Positions 29,952 through 39,222 are shown, counted from the stretch's first letter. The stretch is 64,000 nt of DNA from Lysobacter oculi (GCF_003293695.1 NZ_CP029556.1:630001-694000), one strand, 5' to 3'. Notes: generated by a model not told the origin, from the letters alone. Program-made: numbers and translations.

Positions 29952-30920
29952 ATGCTGAAGCCGCTCGCCTTCGCCCTCTCCCTGCTGCTGGCCGGCCCCG
30001 CGTTCGCGCAGGCCAAGACGCCCGCCGCCCCGGCTTCGGCCCCGGTCCCGCTGATGTGGACCGCCTGCGACGCCGACAACTGCCTGTACCTGCTGGGCAG
30101 CTTCCATGTGCTCAAGCCCGCCGACTATCCGTTGTCGAAGGATGTCGATGCCGCTTTCGCCGATGCCGAGAAGCTGGTGTTCGAGATCCCGCCGCAGGAG
30201 ATGCAGTCGGCCGAGCTGCAGCAGCAGATGATGGCCGCCGCGCTGCGCCGCGATGGCACCCAGCTCAAGGACGAACTCACGCCCGATCAGAACGCCAAGC
30301 TAGACGCCTGGCTCAAGGCCAACGAGGCCGCGCTGGCCAAGCAGGGTCTGGCGCCGGCCGTGTTCCAGATGTTCAAGCCGTGGTTCGCCAGCCTGATGGT
30401 CAGCCTGACCGGCATGACCCAGATGGGCATGCAACCGGAACTCGGGCTGGACCGTCATTTCATGGCGCGCGCCGACAAGGCCGGCAAGCCGGTGTCGGGG
30501 CTGGAAACCGGCAGCGGGCAGGTCGCGCTGCTGTCCGGCATGACGCCGGAAGAACAGCGGCAGATGCTGGAGGAGTCGCTGGATTCGGTCGCCAATGGCG
30601 GCATCGAGACCCGCAAGCTGCACGACGCCTGGCGCCGCGGTGATGCCGAAGGCCTGATCACCGGCACCATCGACGAGATGCGCAAGGAATACCCGCGCCT
30701 CTACCAGGCGATCAACGTCGAACGCAACGATGCGTGGGTACCGCTGCTGGAACAGCGCCTGAAAACGCCGGGCACCGACGACCACCTGGTCGTGGTCGGC
30801 GCGATGCATCTGCTGGGCCCGGATGGCGTGGTCGAGAAGCTGCGCGCCAAGGGCTACACGGTCAAGCGCATCTGCTCCGCCTGCGCCGCCAAACCCGGCG
30901 CGAAGCCGAAGAAGAAGTAA
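29952..30920 (+). CDS. TraB/GumN-family secreted protein
   Basis: A 322-residue protein with signal peptide MLKPLAFALSLLLAGPAFAQA. The TraB/GumN signatures are present: LYLLGSFHVLKPADYPL near the N-terminus, LVFEIPPQEM, SGLETGSGQVALLSGM in the middle, and DHLVVVGAMHLLGPDGVVEKL near the C-terminus. A Lys-rich tail ends the protein. Related families include the Tiki proteases, and the conserved GSxH and GxxH motifs suggest a metal-dependent hydrolase; this is inference, and the role of bacterial members is largely unknown. It takes the place that miaA-hfq occupy after mutL in E. coli. An AAGGAAG site precedes the ATG. Confidence 0.87.
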   Translation: MLKPLAFALSLLLAGPAFAQAKTPAAPASAPVPLMWTACDADNCLYLLGSFHVLKPADYPLSKDVDAAFADAEKLVFEIPPQEMQSAELQQQMMAAALRRDGTQLKDELTPDQNAKLDAWLKANEAALAKQGLAPAVFQMFKPWFASLMVSLTGMTQMGMQPELGLDRHFMARADKAGKPVSGLETGSGQVALLSGMTPEEQRQMLEESLDSVANGGIETRKLHDAWRRGDAEGLITGTIDEMRKEYPRLYQAINVERNDAWVPLLEQRLKTPGTDDHLVVVGAMHLLGPDGVVEKLRAKGYTVKRICSACAAKPGAKPKKK

Positions 30921-30926
30921 GCCGCC

Positions 30927-31388
30927 TCAGCCGACCGGCTGCATCACGATGCAGTCGACCGGGCAGGGCGCGACGCAGAGTTCGCAGCCCGTGCACAGCG
31001 GCGCGATGACCGTGTGCATCAGCTTGGATGCGCCGACGATCGCGTCCACCGGGCAGGCCTGGATGCACTTGGTGCAGCCGATGCAGTCGGCCTCGATGAT
31101 CATCGCGACGATCCCCGGTTTGCATTCGCCACGTTCGCGGTCGTAGGGCAGCACCGGGACACCCAGCAGCTTCGCCAGCGCACGCGCGCCGACATCCCCG
31201 CCGGGCGGGCAATGGTCGATGCCGGCTTCGCCCCGCGCCAACGCTTCGGCATAGGGGCGGCAGCCTTCGAAGCCGCATTGCCCGCACTGGGTCTGCGGCA
31301 GCAGGCGGTCGATGCGTTCGACCAGCGTTTCGGAATCGGACGATGCACGGACTTGCATGGTCATGCCTGCGCCGTCATCGCCATGCAA
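30927..31388 (-). CDS. Orphan RnfB-like ferredoxin (no membrane anchor)
   Basis: A 153-residue iron-sulfur protein like the soluble part of RnfB/RsxB, the electron-entry subunit of the Rnf ion-pumping complex. It has the RnfB [4Fe-4S] motif [19 protein letters not shown] with Cys35, 38, 43 and 60, and two ferredoxin clusters, [12 protein letters not shown] (Cys102-112) and [12 protein letters not shown] (Cys132-142). The hydrophobic N-terminal anchor of true RnfB is absent, and no rnfA, C, D, G or E is nearby. It follows metG by 6 bp. I chose the ATG at 31388, which has GAGG eight bases upstream; 31364 and 31358 are alternatives. The partner is unknown. Confidence 0.85.
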   Translation of the reverse strand: MHGDDGAGMTMQVRASSDSETLVERIDRLLPQTQCGQCGFEGCRPYAEALARGEAGIDHCPPGGDVGARALAKLLGVPVLPYDRERGECKPGIVAMIIEADCIGCTKCIQACPVDAIVGASKLMHTVIAPLCTGCELCVAPCPVDCIVMQPVG

Positions 31389-31394
31389 CGCGCC

Positions 31395-33464
31395 TCAGCG
31401 CACCGGCATGCCGGGCTGCGCCGTGGCATCGGCATCCAGCAACGCCAACGCGCCGCCATCGAAACCGGCGGACAGGATCATCCCTTCGCTCAGGCCGAAA
31501 CGCATCTTGCGCGGCGCGAGGTTGGCGATGAACACCACGTTGCGGCCGACGAGCGCGTCCGGATCACCATAGCTGGCGCGGATGCCCGAGAAGATCTGGC
31601 GCTGACCGAGGTCACCGGCATCCAGCAGGAAGCGCAGCAGCTTGTCCGAGCCTTCGACGAAGCCGCATTCCAGCACCTTGCCGATGCGCAGGTCGAGCTT
31701 GGCGAAATCGTCGATGCCGATGGTGGCGATGTCGCCGCTTTCGGCCTGCTTTGCAGGCGCCGCGGCAGAAGATGCGGCCGCCTTGGCAGATGCGGCGGCT
31801 TCGGTGGGGGGCTTGAGGGTGTCCTTGCTGGCTTCGGTCATGGCTTCGATGTGCTTGGGGTCGATGCGGGTGAACAGCGGCTGGTAGGGCTGGATGCGGT
31901 GGCCGACCAGCGGCGCATCGCAATCCGTCCAGGACGACAGCGGCGCGGCCATGAACGCGGCCACGCGCGCGGCCACGGACGGCAGCACCGGCGCCAGCGC
32001 GAGCGCCAGCACGCGGAACAGGTTGAGGCCCTGCGTGCAGACCGCCTGCAGTTCGGCTTCGGCGCCTTCCTGCTTGGCGATGACCCAGGGCTTTTCCTCG
32101 TCGATGTATTTGTTGGCTTCGTCGGCCAGCGCCATCGCCAGTCGCAGCACCTGCGCGGCGTCATTGGCGGCGTAGGCGGCGCGGATCGCGGGGAGCGCGT
32201 CGATGAAGCGCGCGTAGGTCGCCGGCTCGGGCAGGGCATCGGCCAGTTGGCCATCGAAACGCTTGTCGATGAAGCCGGCGCAGCGGCTCGCAAGGTTGAC
32301 GAACTTGCCGACGATGTCGCTGTTCACCCGGCTGACGAAGTCGGACAAGTTGAGGTCCAGGTCGTCCACGCCGCCCGAGGTTTTGGCCGCGAAGTAATAG
32401 CGCAGCGCTTCCGGATCCAGGCCCTGGTCGAGATAGGTGCGCGCCATGACGAAGGTGCCGCGCGACTTCGACATCTTCGCGCCATCGACGGTCAGGTAGC
32501 CGTTGACGTGCAGGCGCGTCGGCGTGCGGTGGCCGGAACCGTGCAGCACCGCCGGCCAGAACAGGCCGTGGAAGTTGACGATGTCCTTGCCGATGAAGTG
32601 GTGCATCTCGGCAGCGGAACCGGCATTGAGGAAGGCGTCGAAGTCGATGCCTTCGCGCTCGCAGAGCGCCTGGAAACTGGACAGGTAGCCGATCGGCGCA
32701 TCCAGCCAGACGTAGAAATACTTGCCCGGCGCACCCGGGATTTCGAAACCGAAGTAGGGTGCATCGCGCGAGATGTCCCAGGCGCGCAAGCCACCTTCGC
32801 CTTCCAGCCATTCGCCCAGTTTGGCCTTGACGCCGGACACCGCGACATCGCCCGCCAGCCATCCGCGCAGGAAGCCTTCGAACTGGCCCAGCTCGAAGAA
32901 GTAATGCTCGGAGTCGCGCAGCTCCGGCGCCGCGCCGGACACCACCGACTTCGGATCCTTCAATTCGGTCGGCGCATAGGTGGCGCCGCAGGCCTCGCAG
33001 TTGTCGCCGTACTGGTCGGGCGTGCCGCAGTTGGGGCAGGTGCCTTTGACGTAGCGGTCGGGCAGGAACATGCCGCGCTCGGGGTCGTACAGCTGCGAAA
33101 CCGTGCGCCGGCCGATGTGGCCGTTGGCCTGCAGTCGCGCGTAGATCGCCTCGGTCAGCGTGCGGTTGCGCGGCGAGTTGGTCGAGTCGTAGTGGTCGAA
33201 GGCGACGTGGAAATCGCCGAAGTCGCATTCGTGCGAGGCCTGGATGCTGGCGATGAAGGCTTCCGGCGTGGCGCCGGCCTTTTCCGCCGCCAGCATGATT
33301 GGCGTGCCGTGGGTGTCGTCGGCGCAGACGAAGTGCACCGTGTCGCCAGCCATGCGTCGTGCGCGCACCCAGATGTCGGCCTGGATGTAGCCGACCAGAT
33401 GGCCGAGATGCAGCGGCCCGTTGGCATAGGGCAGGGCGCTGGTGACGAGGGCGGGTGCGGACAT
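31395..33464 (-). CDS. metG: Methionyl-tRNA synthetase
   Basis: MetG charges initiator and elongator tRNA-Met. The 689-residue protein has the HIGH motif as ALPYANGPLHLGHLVGYIQA, the zinc knuckle CPNCGTPDQYGDNCEACG, the KMSKS loop DGAKMSKSRGTFVM, the anticodon helix bundle, an Ala-rich linker (about 560-590), and a C-terminal EMAP-type tRNA-binding domain (FAKLDLRIGKVLECG to MIMS-like GMILSAGFDGG). The start is the ATG at 33464; the open frame upstream has no homology. It is the upstream partner of the RnfB-like gene. apbC, its usual neighbour, lies 5.9 kb away across an inserted block. Confidence 0.96.
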   Translation of the reverse strand: MSAPALVTSALPYANGPLHLGHLVGYIQADIWVRARRMAGDTVHFVCADDTHGTPIMLAAEKAGATPEAFIASIQASHECDFGDFHVAFDHYDSTNSPRNRTLTEAIYARLQANGHIGRRTVSQLYDPERGMFLPDRYVKGTCPNCGTPDQYGDNCEACGATYAPTELKDPKSVVSGAAPELRDSEHYFFELGQFEGFLRGWLAGDVAVSGVKAKLGEWLEGEGGLRAWDISRDAPYFGFEIPGAPGKYFYVWLDAPIGYLSSFQALCEREGIDFDAFLNAGSAAEMHHFIGKDIVNFHGLFWPAVLHGSGHRTPTRLHVNGYLTVDGAKMSKSRGTFVMARTYLDQGLDPEALRYYFAAKTSGGVDDLDLNLSDFVSRVNSDIVGKFVNLASRCAGFIDKRFDGQLADALPEPATYARFIDALPAIRAAYAANDAAQVLRLAMALADEANKYIDEEKPWVIAKQEGAEAELQAVCTQGLNLFRVLALALAPVLPSVAARVAAFMAAPLSSWTDCDAPLVGHRIQPYQPLFTRIDPKHIEAMTEASKDTLKPPTEAAASAKAAASSAAAPAKQAESGDIATIGIDDFAKLDLRIGKVLECGFVEGSDKLLRFLLDAGDLGQRQIFSGIRASYGDPDALVGRNVVFIANLAPRKMRFGLSEGMILSAGFDGGALALLDADATAQPGMPVR

Positions 33465-33522
33465 GGTGTGCAGGCGGCGAAAAGGGCCGCGATTATCGCA
33501 CGCGGTTTTCATCGCCCACGAA

Positions 33523-33546
33523 GAAGGCCCGGTTTCCCGGGCCTTC
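33523..33546 (-). terminator. Hairpin terminator after the DUF2147 gene
   Basis: A 10-bp perfect stem (GAAGGCCCGG/CCGGGCCTTC) with a 4-nt loop lies 24 bp beyond the DUF2147 stop, before the metG start. The trailing sequence on the minus strand is TTCG, so only a weak T tract. Confidence 0.6.
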
Positions 33547-33569
33547 CAGGTACAGCGATTGCGATGCGG

Positions 33570-34004
33570 TCAGTGGCGGACCCAGGTCTGCTCGCGGCAG
33601 ATGAAAGCGATGCAGCCGGACATGCCGAGCTTGTCGCCGCCGCTCTTGAGTTCCAGCTTGGACTTGTAGGTCTTGCCCTTGGCCGGGTCCAGCACGGTGC
33701 CGCCGGCCCACTTGCCGTTGCCGTCGGGCTTGAGGCCCCACAGGATCACCATGCCCTTGACCGGCTTGCCCTTGTTGGCACCCGAGCACTTGTCGCAGGT
33801 CGGGTTCGGGCCGCGGTCGGAACTGAGGATCTCGATGACCCGGCCCTGCAGCGTGCCGTTGCTGGCCTGGGTGATCTCGACGATGGACTTGGCCTTGCCG
33901 GTCTCGTCATCGATCGTCTTCCACTTGCCGATCGGCGACTGGGCCGAGGCGAGCATCGGCACGGCGGCGAGGCCGATGGCGAGTGCGAACAACGTCTTGC
34001 GCAT
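33570..34004 (-). CDS. DUF2147-family secreted protein
   Basis: A 144-residue exported protein with signal peptide MRKTLFALAIGLAAVPMLASA. The mature part starts SPIGKWKTIDDETGKAKSIV and continues with GRVIEILS, NPTCDKCSGANKGKPVKGMV, GGTVLDPAKGKTYKSKLEL, and MSGCIAFICREQTWVR, the usual order of DUF2147 proteins. This is a small beta-barrel-like periplasmic family of unknown role. Three of its four cysteines cluster in pairs, compatible with disulfides. A CAGGAG site lies 6 bp before the ATG. It has its own likely promoter and terminator, so it is probably monocistronic. Confidence 0.88.
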   Translation of the reverse strand: MRKTLFALAIGLAAVPMLASAQSPIGKWKTIDDETGKAKSIVEITQASNGTLQGRVIEILSSDRGPNPTCDKCSGANKGKPVKGMVILWGLKPDGNGKWAGGTVLDPAKGKTYKSKLELKSGGDKLGMSGCIAFICREQTWVRH

Positions 34005-34056
34005 GTGTATCTCCTGATGTGGGCTCCCCCGGTGGCCACTGCCAGCGGATGAGGTC

Positions 34057-34087
34057 GTTATATCCCATTCGCCCGCGTGCGGTTAAA
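34057..34087 (-). promoter_or_regulatory. Candidate promoter of the DUF2147 gene
   Basis: On the minus strand TTTAAC (34087-34082) and TATAAC (34062-34057) are separated by 19 bp, with the gene start 53 bp further on. This is an A/T-rich pair inside GC-rich DNA. The spacing is slightly long. Confidence 0.35.
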
Positions 34088-34145
34088 GCTGCGATGCAGC
34101 AATTCAGGGCACGGTGGGCGGGTGATGCCGCGGGTTAAGCGATGT

Positions 34146-34173
34146 GGAGGGGCGGGCGCAGGCCTGTCCCTCC
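34146..34173 (-). terminator. Hairpin after the S9 peptidase gene
   Basis: On the minus strand a 12-bp stem with two A-C mismatches (GGAGGGACAGGC and GCCCGCCCCTCC, loop CTGC) lies 8 bp after the peptidase stop. There is no T run, so it may not be intrinsic. The rest of the 177-bp gap to DUF2147 holds only the promoter candidate. Confidence 0.35.
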
Positions 34174-34181
34174 GTGAACGG

Positions 34182-36161
34182 TCAGCGTGCAGCCGGCCTG
34201 CCGATGTGGCGGTCGAAGAACTCCAGCATCTTTGTGTAGAGGTTGATGCGGTTCTTGACGTCGTAGAACCCGTGCATCTCGCCACTCTGGATGATGACGC
34301 CTTCTGGCGGATTGCCGGCGGCCTTGAGTGCTTCTGCCATCCGCTCGGTCTGTTCCGGCGGCGTACGCACGTCGCGCGCACCGGCAGCCAGATAGACCGG
34401 AATCTTCACCTCCGACGCGCGGCTGGCCGGCGAATTGCGGGCCCAGACCGCCTTGTCCGTGCCGTGGGTGCGGCGCAGGAAGCGCTGGCCGGATTCGCTT
34501 TCCGGGATGTCGCCGCGCTTATGCATCATGTCGATGTCGTAGACGCCGACGTAGCCGAACGTGCACTTGAACATGCCTGGCGCGCGGATCGGCGCCATCA
34601 GCGCCGAATAGCCGCCGAAGCTGCCGCCGTAGATGCAGATTCGGTTCTTGTCCGCATAGCCCTCGTTGATGGCCCACTGGGTGGCATCGATGATGTCGTT
34701 CTGGATGCCGTCGCCCCACTGCTGGTGGCCCGCCTCCTGGAACGCGCGGCCGTAGCCGCCCGAACCGCGGAAGTTCATCTGCAGCACCGCATAACCGCGG
34801 CTGGCGAACATCTGTGCTTCGCTGTTGAAGCCCCAGTTGTCGCGCGGCCCGATCGGGCCGCCATGCGGATTGACGATCAGCGGCAGGTTCTTGCCGTCGC
34901 TGCCGGGCGGCAGCGTCAGGTAGCCGTACACCGCCTTGCCGTCGCGGGTATCGACGCGGAAGGGCTTGACGCTGCCCATGCGCTTGGCATCCAGCCACTG
35001 GCGGCCCTTCATCAGGAAACGGGCGGTGCCTGCCTTGCGGTCGAACAGGTACAGCTCCCCAGGGTTGCGGTCGCCGCGCACGCTCACCACGATCTTGTCG
35101 CCATCGCGCGTCGCGCTGGAGAAGTCCACGATCTGGCCGGGGAACGATTCCGAAAGCGAGGTGTAAATGTCGGCGTCCGGGTGGCTTTCGTCGAGCAGCG
35201 TCACGTGCGGCGCCGCCGCTTCGGTCACCACGCCGATCAGGGTCTTGTCGTCGCTCGACCAGAGGTAGTCGGACACTTCCGCGACATCATCCTTGAACAG
35301 CTGCTTGAATTCGCCGGTCTTCGTGTCGAGCGTGCCGATGGCGGCCGGGGTCTTGCCGTCGTCCTGCTCCGCATAGACCGTGCCGTCGCGGGTGGTGGCG
35401 ATCACCGCCAAGTGCTTGCCGGCCGTCTTCGATGCATTGACCAGGGTCCACTCGCTTCCATCACGTCGATACAGCTCGGTGCGCTCGTCGTACTCGCCGT
35501 CGTCGCCCACGCTGGAGGAGCAGACTGCGAAGCGAACTTCCTTGGCGGCGTCGAGCGACAGGCTGCAACCCGCCTTCGGCGCGCGGCCGATCGACGTGCG
35601 ACGGCCGGTGAAGGTGTCCATGCGCACCACTTCCGCGTTGGCGCCCTCGGAGGAACGGGGCGAACGCATCAGCATCAACACCTGACGGTCATCGTCGTCC
35701 AGCGTGTCGATCATCGAGAAACTCTCATAGCCGACGGATTTGCCGCGCTGTGTTGCGTCGCGTGTGCCGCGGAAGATCACCGGCGTGGGCTGGCTGCCAT
35801 CGGCGTTCACCGCATACCACTCGCCGAGCAGGAACGGCGAGGCGTAGCCGCCCATCTTGCGCGCGGCGGTGAACATCAGGCGGTTGGGCCCCACCCAGTA
35901 GAAGCCCGCGATGCTCTTCTTGTCCGGCAGCTGGGTGGTGTTGATGATCTTGAGGTCGCTCAGGTTCATCACCGTCAGCACGTCCTGCTCGCCTCGATCC
36001 ACCGAGATGGCCAGGTAACGGCCGTCGGGCGAGATCTTCGCGCTCTTGAACGTCGGGAAGCGGGCGAAGTCCTCGATGGTGTAGGGCTTCGCGGACTGCG
36101 CGAGGGCCGGTGCCGAAATCGCGAAGGCGACGGCGAGCGCAAGTGTCCGGGTAATCGTCAT
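34182..36161 (-). CDS. S9-family (prolyl oligopeptidase-type) secreted peptidase
   Basis: A 659-residue serine peptidase with signal peptide MTITRTLALAVAFAISAPALAQS, so periplasmic or outer-surface. The N-terminal 400 residues form beta-propeller-like repeats (for example KISPDGRYLAISVD). The C-terminal alpha/beta-hydrolase domain has VNPHGGPIGPRDNWGF, the nucleophile in YGGSFGGYSALMAP (Ser near residue 513), the acid in AAGARDVRTPPEQ, and the His in SGEMHGFYD. It probably trims dipeptides or oligopeptides. The ATG at 36161 has AAGGA upstream. It follows the TonB-dependent receptor gene but is separated from it by a terminator. Peptide processing coupled to receptor uptake is an inference. 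Confidence 0.92.
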   Translation of the reverse strand: MTITRTLALAVAFAISAPALAQSAKPYTIEDFARFPTFKSAKISPDGRYLAISVDRGEQDVLTVMNLSDLKIINTTQLPDKKSIAGFYWVGPNRLMFTAARKMGGYASPFLLGEWYAVNADGSQPTPVIFRGTRDATQRGKSVGYESFSMIDTLDDDDRQVLMLMRSPRSSEGANAEVVRMDTFTGRRTSIGRAPKAGCSLSLDAAKEVRFAVCSSSVGDDGEYDERTELYRRDGSEWTLVNASKTAGKHLAVIATTRDGTVYAEQDDGKTPAAIGTLDTKTGEFKQLFKDDVAEVSDYLWSSDDKTLIGVVTEAAAPHVTLLDESHPDADIYTSLSESFPGQIVDFSSATRDGDKIVVSVRGDRNPGELYLFDRKAGTARFLMKGRQWLDAKRMGSVKPFRVDTRDGKAVYGYLTLPPGSDGKNLPLIVNPHGGPIGPRDNWGFNSEAQMFASRGYAVLQMNFRGSGGYGRAFQEAGHQQWGDGIQNDIIDATQWAINEGYADKNRICIYGGSFGGYSALMAPIRAPGMFKCTFGYVGVYDIDMMHKRGDIPESESGQRFLRRTHGTDKAVWARNSPASRASEVKIPVYLAAGARDVRTPPEQTERMAEALKAAGNPPEGVIIQSGEMHGFYDVKNRINLYTKMLEFFDRHIGRPAAR

Positions 36162-36191
36162 CGGATGTCCTTGTCGTGTCATGTGTTCATG

Positions 36192-36219
36192 AAAAACAAA
36201 GCCCGGCGGTTGCCGGGCT
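36192..36219 (-). terminator. Rho-independent terminator after the TonB-dependent receptor gene
   Basis: On the minus strand AGCCCGGC, loop AACC, GCCGGGCT is followed by TTGTTTTT, 21 bp after the receptor stop. It lies before the S9 peptidase start, so the peptidase is read through or has its own promoter. Confidence 0.88.
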
Positions 36220-36240
36220 CTGCTTGGTTCCAGTTGCCCG

Positions 36241-39150
36241 TCAGAAGCGGTAGCCGACGGTCAGGTTGTAGCGACGGCCGCGCGGATCCGCACCGATGGT
36301 GTAGTCGTAGTACGGATAACCCTGGCTCGGATCGTGGCGGTACATCGTATTGAAGACGTTGACGATGTCGAAACGTGCCGTGATGTTGGTGCCGAACTTG
36401 CGGCCCACCGAGAGGTTGTACAGCGACCACGGGGCCAGGCGCTTCTGATAGCAGATGCCCTGGTTCGGCGCGGTGTAGCAGCCGTCGGCGCTTGCCGCGC
36501 TGCCGGTCGTGCCCAGGCGCATGCCGAACACCGCGGCGTTCCACTTCTCGCCCTGCCAGCTCACCGTGCCGCGGATGCGGCTGCGCTGCGGTTCGCCCAG
36601 GTCGTCGCGGTAATCGACGAGCGGATCGATCTCGAAGCGCTTGTAGCGGTCGGTCAACAGCAGCGAGTAGCCGACGTCGAACTGGAACGTGCCAAAGCGG
36701 TCGGTCGTGGTGCGGTAGCGCCAGCTGGCGTCGATGCCCGAAGTGTCGACCAGTGCCGCGTTGATGTAGGCGGTGTTGAGGCGATCGATGCGGCCGTCAA
36801 GCGCGGTGCCCGGGGCGACCAGTCGGGTGACCAGGCCGGTGATGTTCGAGCAGAACGCCGAGGTCAGCGGCTGCGCGTTCGCGGAGCTCCAGCTACCCAG
36901 GCGGCAGGCCGCTTCGGCACGCAGGATGAAGTCACCGCTCAGGCTGATAGCCTGGTCGCTCAGCTTGATCCGGTAGTAGTCGGCCGACAGCGACATGCCG
37001 TCGGTGATGTCCCAGACGAAGCCGGTGGTCAGGGTCTTGGCTTCCTCTTCCTTGAGGCCCGGGTTGCCGGCGATCACGCTCTGGGCCTGGTAGATGGTCG
37101 GGTCACCGGTGATGTTGCACTGGGTGCGCGTACGCGGACCGGCGGTGGCACCCGGCCCGATGCCGGCGCGGCAGGCGTATTCGTCCAGGATGGTCGAGTA
37201 GGAGGCGGCGCCTTCCGCATAGACCAGCTGCATGTCCGGTGCCTTGAAGCTGGTGGCATAGGTGCCGCGCAGCAGCAGGTTTTCCAGCGGACGCCATTCC
37301 AGGCCGAGGTTGTAGGTCACTGCGTCGTCGACGGCGGTGATGTCGTCGTACTTGTCGTAACGGCCGGCGATCTGGGCGGTCAGCGACTTCAGCAGCGGGA
37401 CGCGGAACTCGACGCCGGCCGCATAGCGGTCACGCGTACCGATGGTGCGGCCCGAGCTGGTCAGGTTGTAGACGGTCTGGGCATCGAGCGGGCGCAGCGG
37501 GTTGGTGCGCGGATCGCTGACCATGTCCACTTCCTGGCGCATGCCTTCCAGCACGGCGGCGAAGCCAAGCGGGCCGGCCGGCATCTCGAACAGGTCGCCG
37601 CTGATGTTGAACTGGGCGGAGCTCGAAGCCGTCTGGGCGCGGTTGATCACGCGGGTGGAGAACGAACGGTAGATGTCCGGCGTGATCGGCGTGTTCCAGT
37701 TGGTGCGGTTCAGGCGGTAGATCGGGTAGATGCTGGTAAAGCCCAGGCGCGGCCCGAGGAAGTAGTCATGCACGGCCTGCGCGAGCAGGCGCGGGCGGTC
37801 CTGGGTGTAGTCGTACTTGCCATGCTGGATGTAGGCTTCCCAGTCGAACTTGCCAAGCGAGCCTTGCAGACCAGTGGTGATGTCGTATGACTTCTCGTCA
37901 TACAGCGTGGAGGCAGCTTCCGCGCCACCCAGTTCGAAGGGGTTGAAGACGCGCTGCAGCTGCACCAGGTGGCGCAGGTCCGCATCGTAATACACCGAGG
38001 TCGTCCCGCCGGTGCTGGTGATCATTGCGCGGTCGCCGCTGGTGCCCCAGAACTCGGTGCCCGAGCTCGACTTGGCCTTCGACTTGTACAGCGTCAGGCT
38101 GGCGAAGCCCTGCAGGTTGTCGGTGAAGTCGAACGTGCCGTAGCCGTAGCCGGAAACGGTTCGCTGCTCGTTGGTGATCGAGCGCGAGCTGGACTGGGTG
38201 TCGGAACCGCAGTAGGTGCCTCGGGCCGCGGTGGTCACGGTGCGGTAGCCGAACGCATTACAGGCGGCTGCATCGTAGATAGCGTTGTGGTTGGTCGGGC
38301 CGGCCGGCGAGGCCGATGCGCGGATCGCGGCCAGCGACAGCGCCGGATTCACGGTCAGGCCCCAAGGGTTGTTGCGCTGGTCGTACATGAAGTGGCGCTG
38401 GTCGCCGAAGATCGGCTCCTGGCGGTCGAGCTGCACGCCCCACACGCCGCTCCAGCGCTCGCCGGTGCGGCCACCGGTGTATTCGATCTTGCCGTACTCG
38501 CCGCCACCCTGTTCGGTGGTGCCGAGGGTGCCGGCGATGTAATTGCCTTCGTAATTCTTGCGCAGGACGATGTTCACCACGCCGGCCACGGCGTCGGAGC
38601 CGTAGATGGCCGAGGCGCCGCCGCTCAGCACTTCAACGCGTTCCACCATCGACGACGGGATCGAACGCACGTTCACCACGTTGTTGTCGCGGTTGTACGG
38701 CTGCGGGTACTGCGCCGGGCGACGGCCGTTGATCAGCGTCAGCGTGTAGCCAGGGCCAAGGTTACGCAGATTCACCACCTGGGCGTTCGGGGTGAAACCG
38801 CTGGTCGCCAGGTCGCCCGTGAACGAGTTCGTGGTGCTCTGGGCGAGCGACTGCAGCATGTCGCCGACTGTCTGGAAGCCTTCGCGGTCGATCTGCTCGC
38901 GGCTGATGACGGTCACCGGCGCCGGGCCTTCAACCTGCGAGCGCTTGATGCGCGAACCGGTCACGGTCACGGTATCGAGGCTGCCGGACTGGCTGGTGGT
39001 CGAGGTGGTCGTCGTCGCCTTGGCGTCCTTGTCTTCCGGCTCGGTCGGAGCAGTCTGGGCATGGGCGGCACCGGCGCCTGCCATCAAGGCGAAGGCGAGG
39101 GCGGCGGACAACGGGTTGATTTGCGGGCTCTTGCGCTGACGCATGGTCAT
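36241..39150 (-). CDS. TonB-dependent outer-membrane receptor
   Basis: A 969-residue outer-membrane beta-barrel receptor that imports a ligand using TonB energy. The signal peptide ends near GAGAAHAQTAPTE. A Thr/Ser-rich linker leads to LDTVTVTGSRIKRSQVEG, followed by the plug domain (PVTVISREQIDREGFQTVGD, NLRNLGPGYTLTLINGRRPA, VERVEVLSGGASAIYGSDAV, GVVNIVLRKNYEG). The barrel ends in NLTVGYRF with the C-terminal Phe needed for assembly. The start ATG at 39150 follows AAAGAAG; 39144 is an alternative. The ligand is unknown. The divergent 245-bp upstream region carries an inverted repeat. The adjacent S9 peptidase suggests peptides, as inference. Confidence 0.93.
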   Translation of the reverse strand: MTMRQRKSPQINPLSAALAFALMAGAGAAHAQTAPTEPEDKDAKATTTTSTTSQSGSLDTVTVTGSRIKRSQVEGPAPVTVISREQIDREGFQTVGDMLQSLAQSTTNSFTGDLATSGFTPNAQVVNLRNLGPGYTLTLINGRRPAQYPQPYNRDNNVVNVRSIPSSMVERVEVLSGGASAIYGSDAVAGVVNIVLRKNYEGNYIAGTLGTTEQGGGEYGKIEYTGGRTGERWSGVWGVQLDRQEPIFGDQRHFMYDQRNNPWGLTVNPALSLAAIRASASPAGPTNHNAIYDAAACNAFGYRTVTTAARGTYCGSDTQSSSRSITNEQRTVSGYGYGTFDFTDNLQGFASLTLYKSKAKSSSGTEFWGTSGDRAMITSTGGTTSVYYDADLRHLVQLQRVFNPFELGGAEAASTLYDEKSYDITTGLQGSLGKFDWEAYIQHGKYDYTQDRPRLLAQAVHDYFLGPRLGFTSIYPIYRLNRTNWNTPITPDIYRSFSTRVINRAQTASSSAQFNISGDLFEMPAGPLGFAAVLEGMRQEVDMVSDPRTNPLRPLDAQTVYNLTSSGRTIGTRDRYAAGVEFRVPLLKSLTAQIAGRYDKYDDITAVDDAVTYNLGLEWRPLENLLLRGTYATSFKAPDMQLVYAEGAASYSTILDEYACRAGIGPGATAGPRTRTQCNITGDPTIYQAQSVIAGNPGLKEEEAKTLTTGFVWDITDGMSLSADYYRIKLSDQAISLSGDFILRAEAACRLGSWSSANAQPLTSAFCSNITGLVTRLVAPGTALDGRIDRLNTAYINAALVDTSGIDASWRYRTTTDRFGTFQFDVGYSLLLTDRYKRFEIDPLVDYRDDLGEPQRSRIRGTVSWQGEKWNAAVFGMRLGTTGSAASADGCYTAPNQGICYQKRLAPWSLYNLSVGRKFGTNITARFDIVNVFNTMYRHDPSQGYPYYDYTIGADPRGRRYNLTVGYRF

Positions 39151-39222
39151 CTTCTTTATCCCCTGGAAATGAACAGCTTTTTGCCCGGCGTCCGGCGGGC
39201 GAGGTGTGAACGCTTTGTGAAC

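Noticed and set aside
31014..34052. A 1012-codon open frame on the plus strand opposite rnfB and metG
   Set aside because: Same explanation: antisense to conserved genes, compositionally biased product, no domain.
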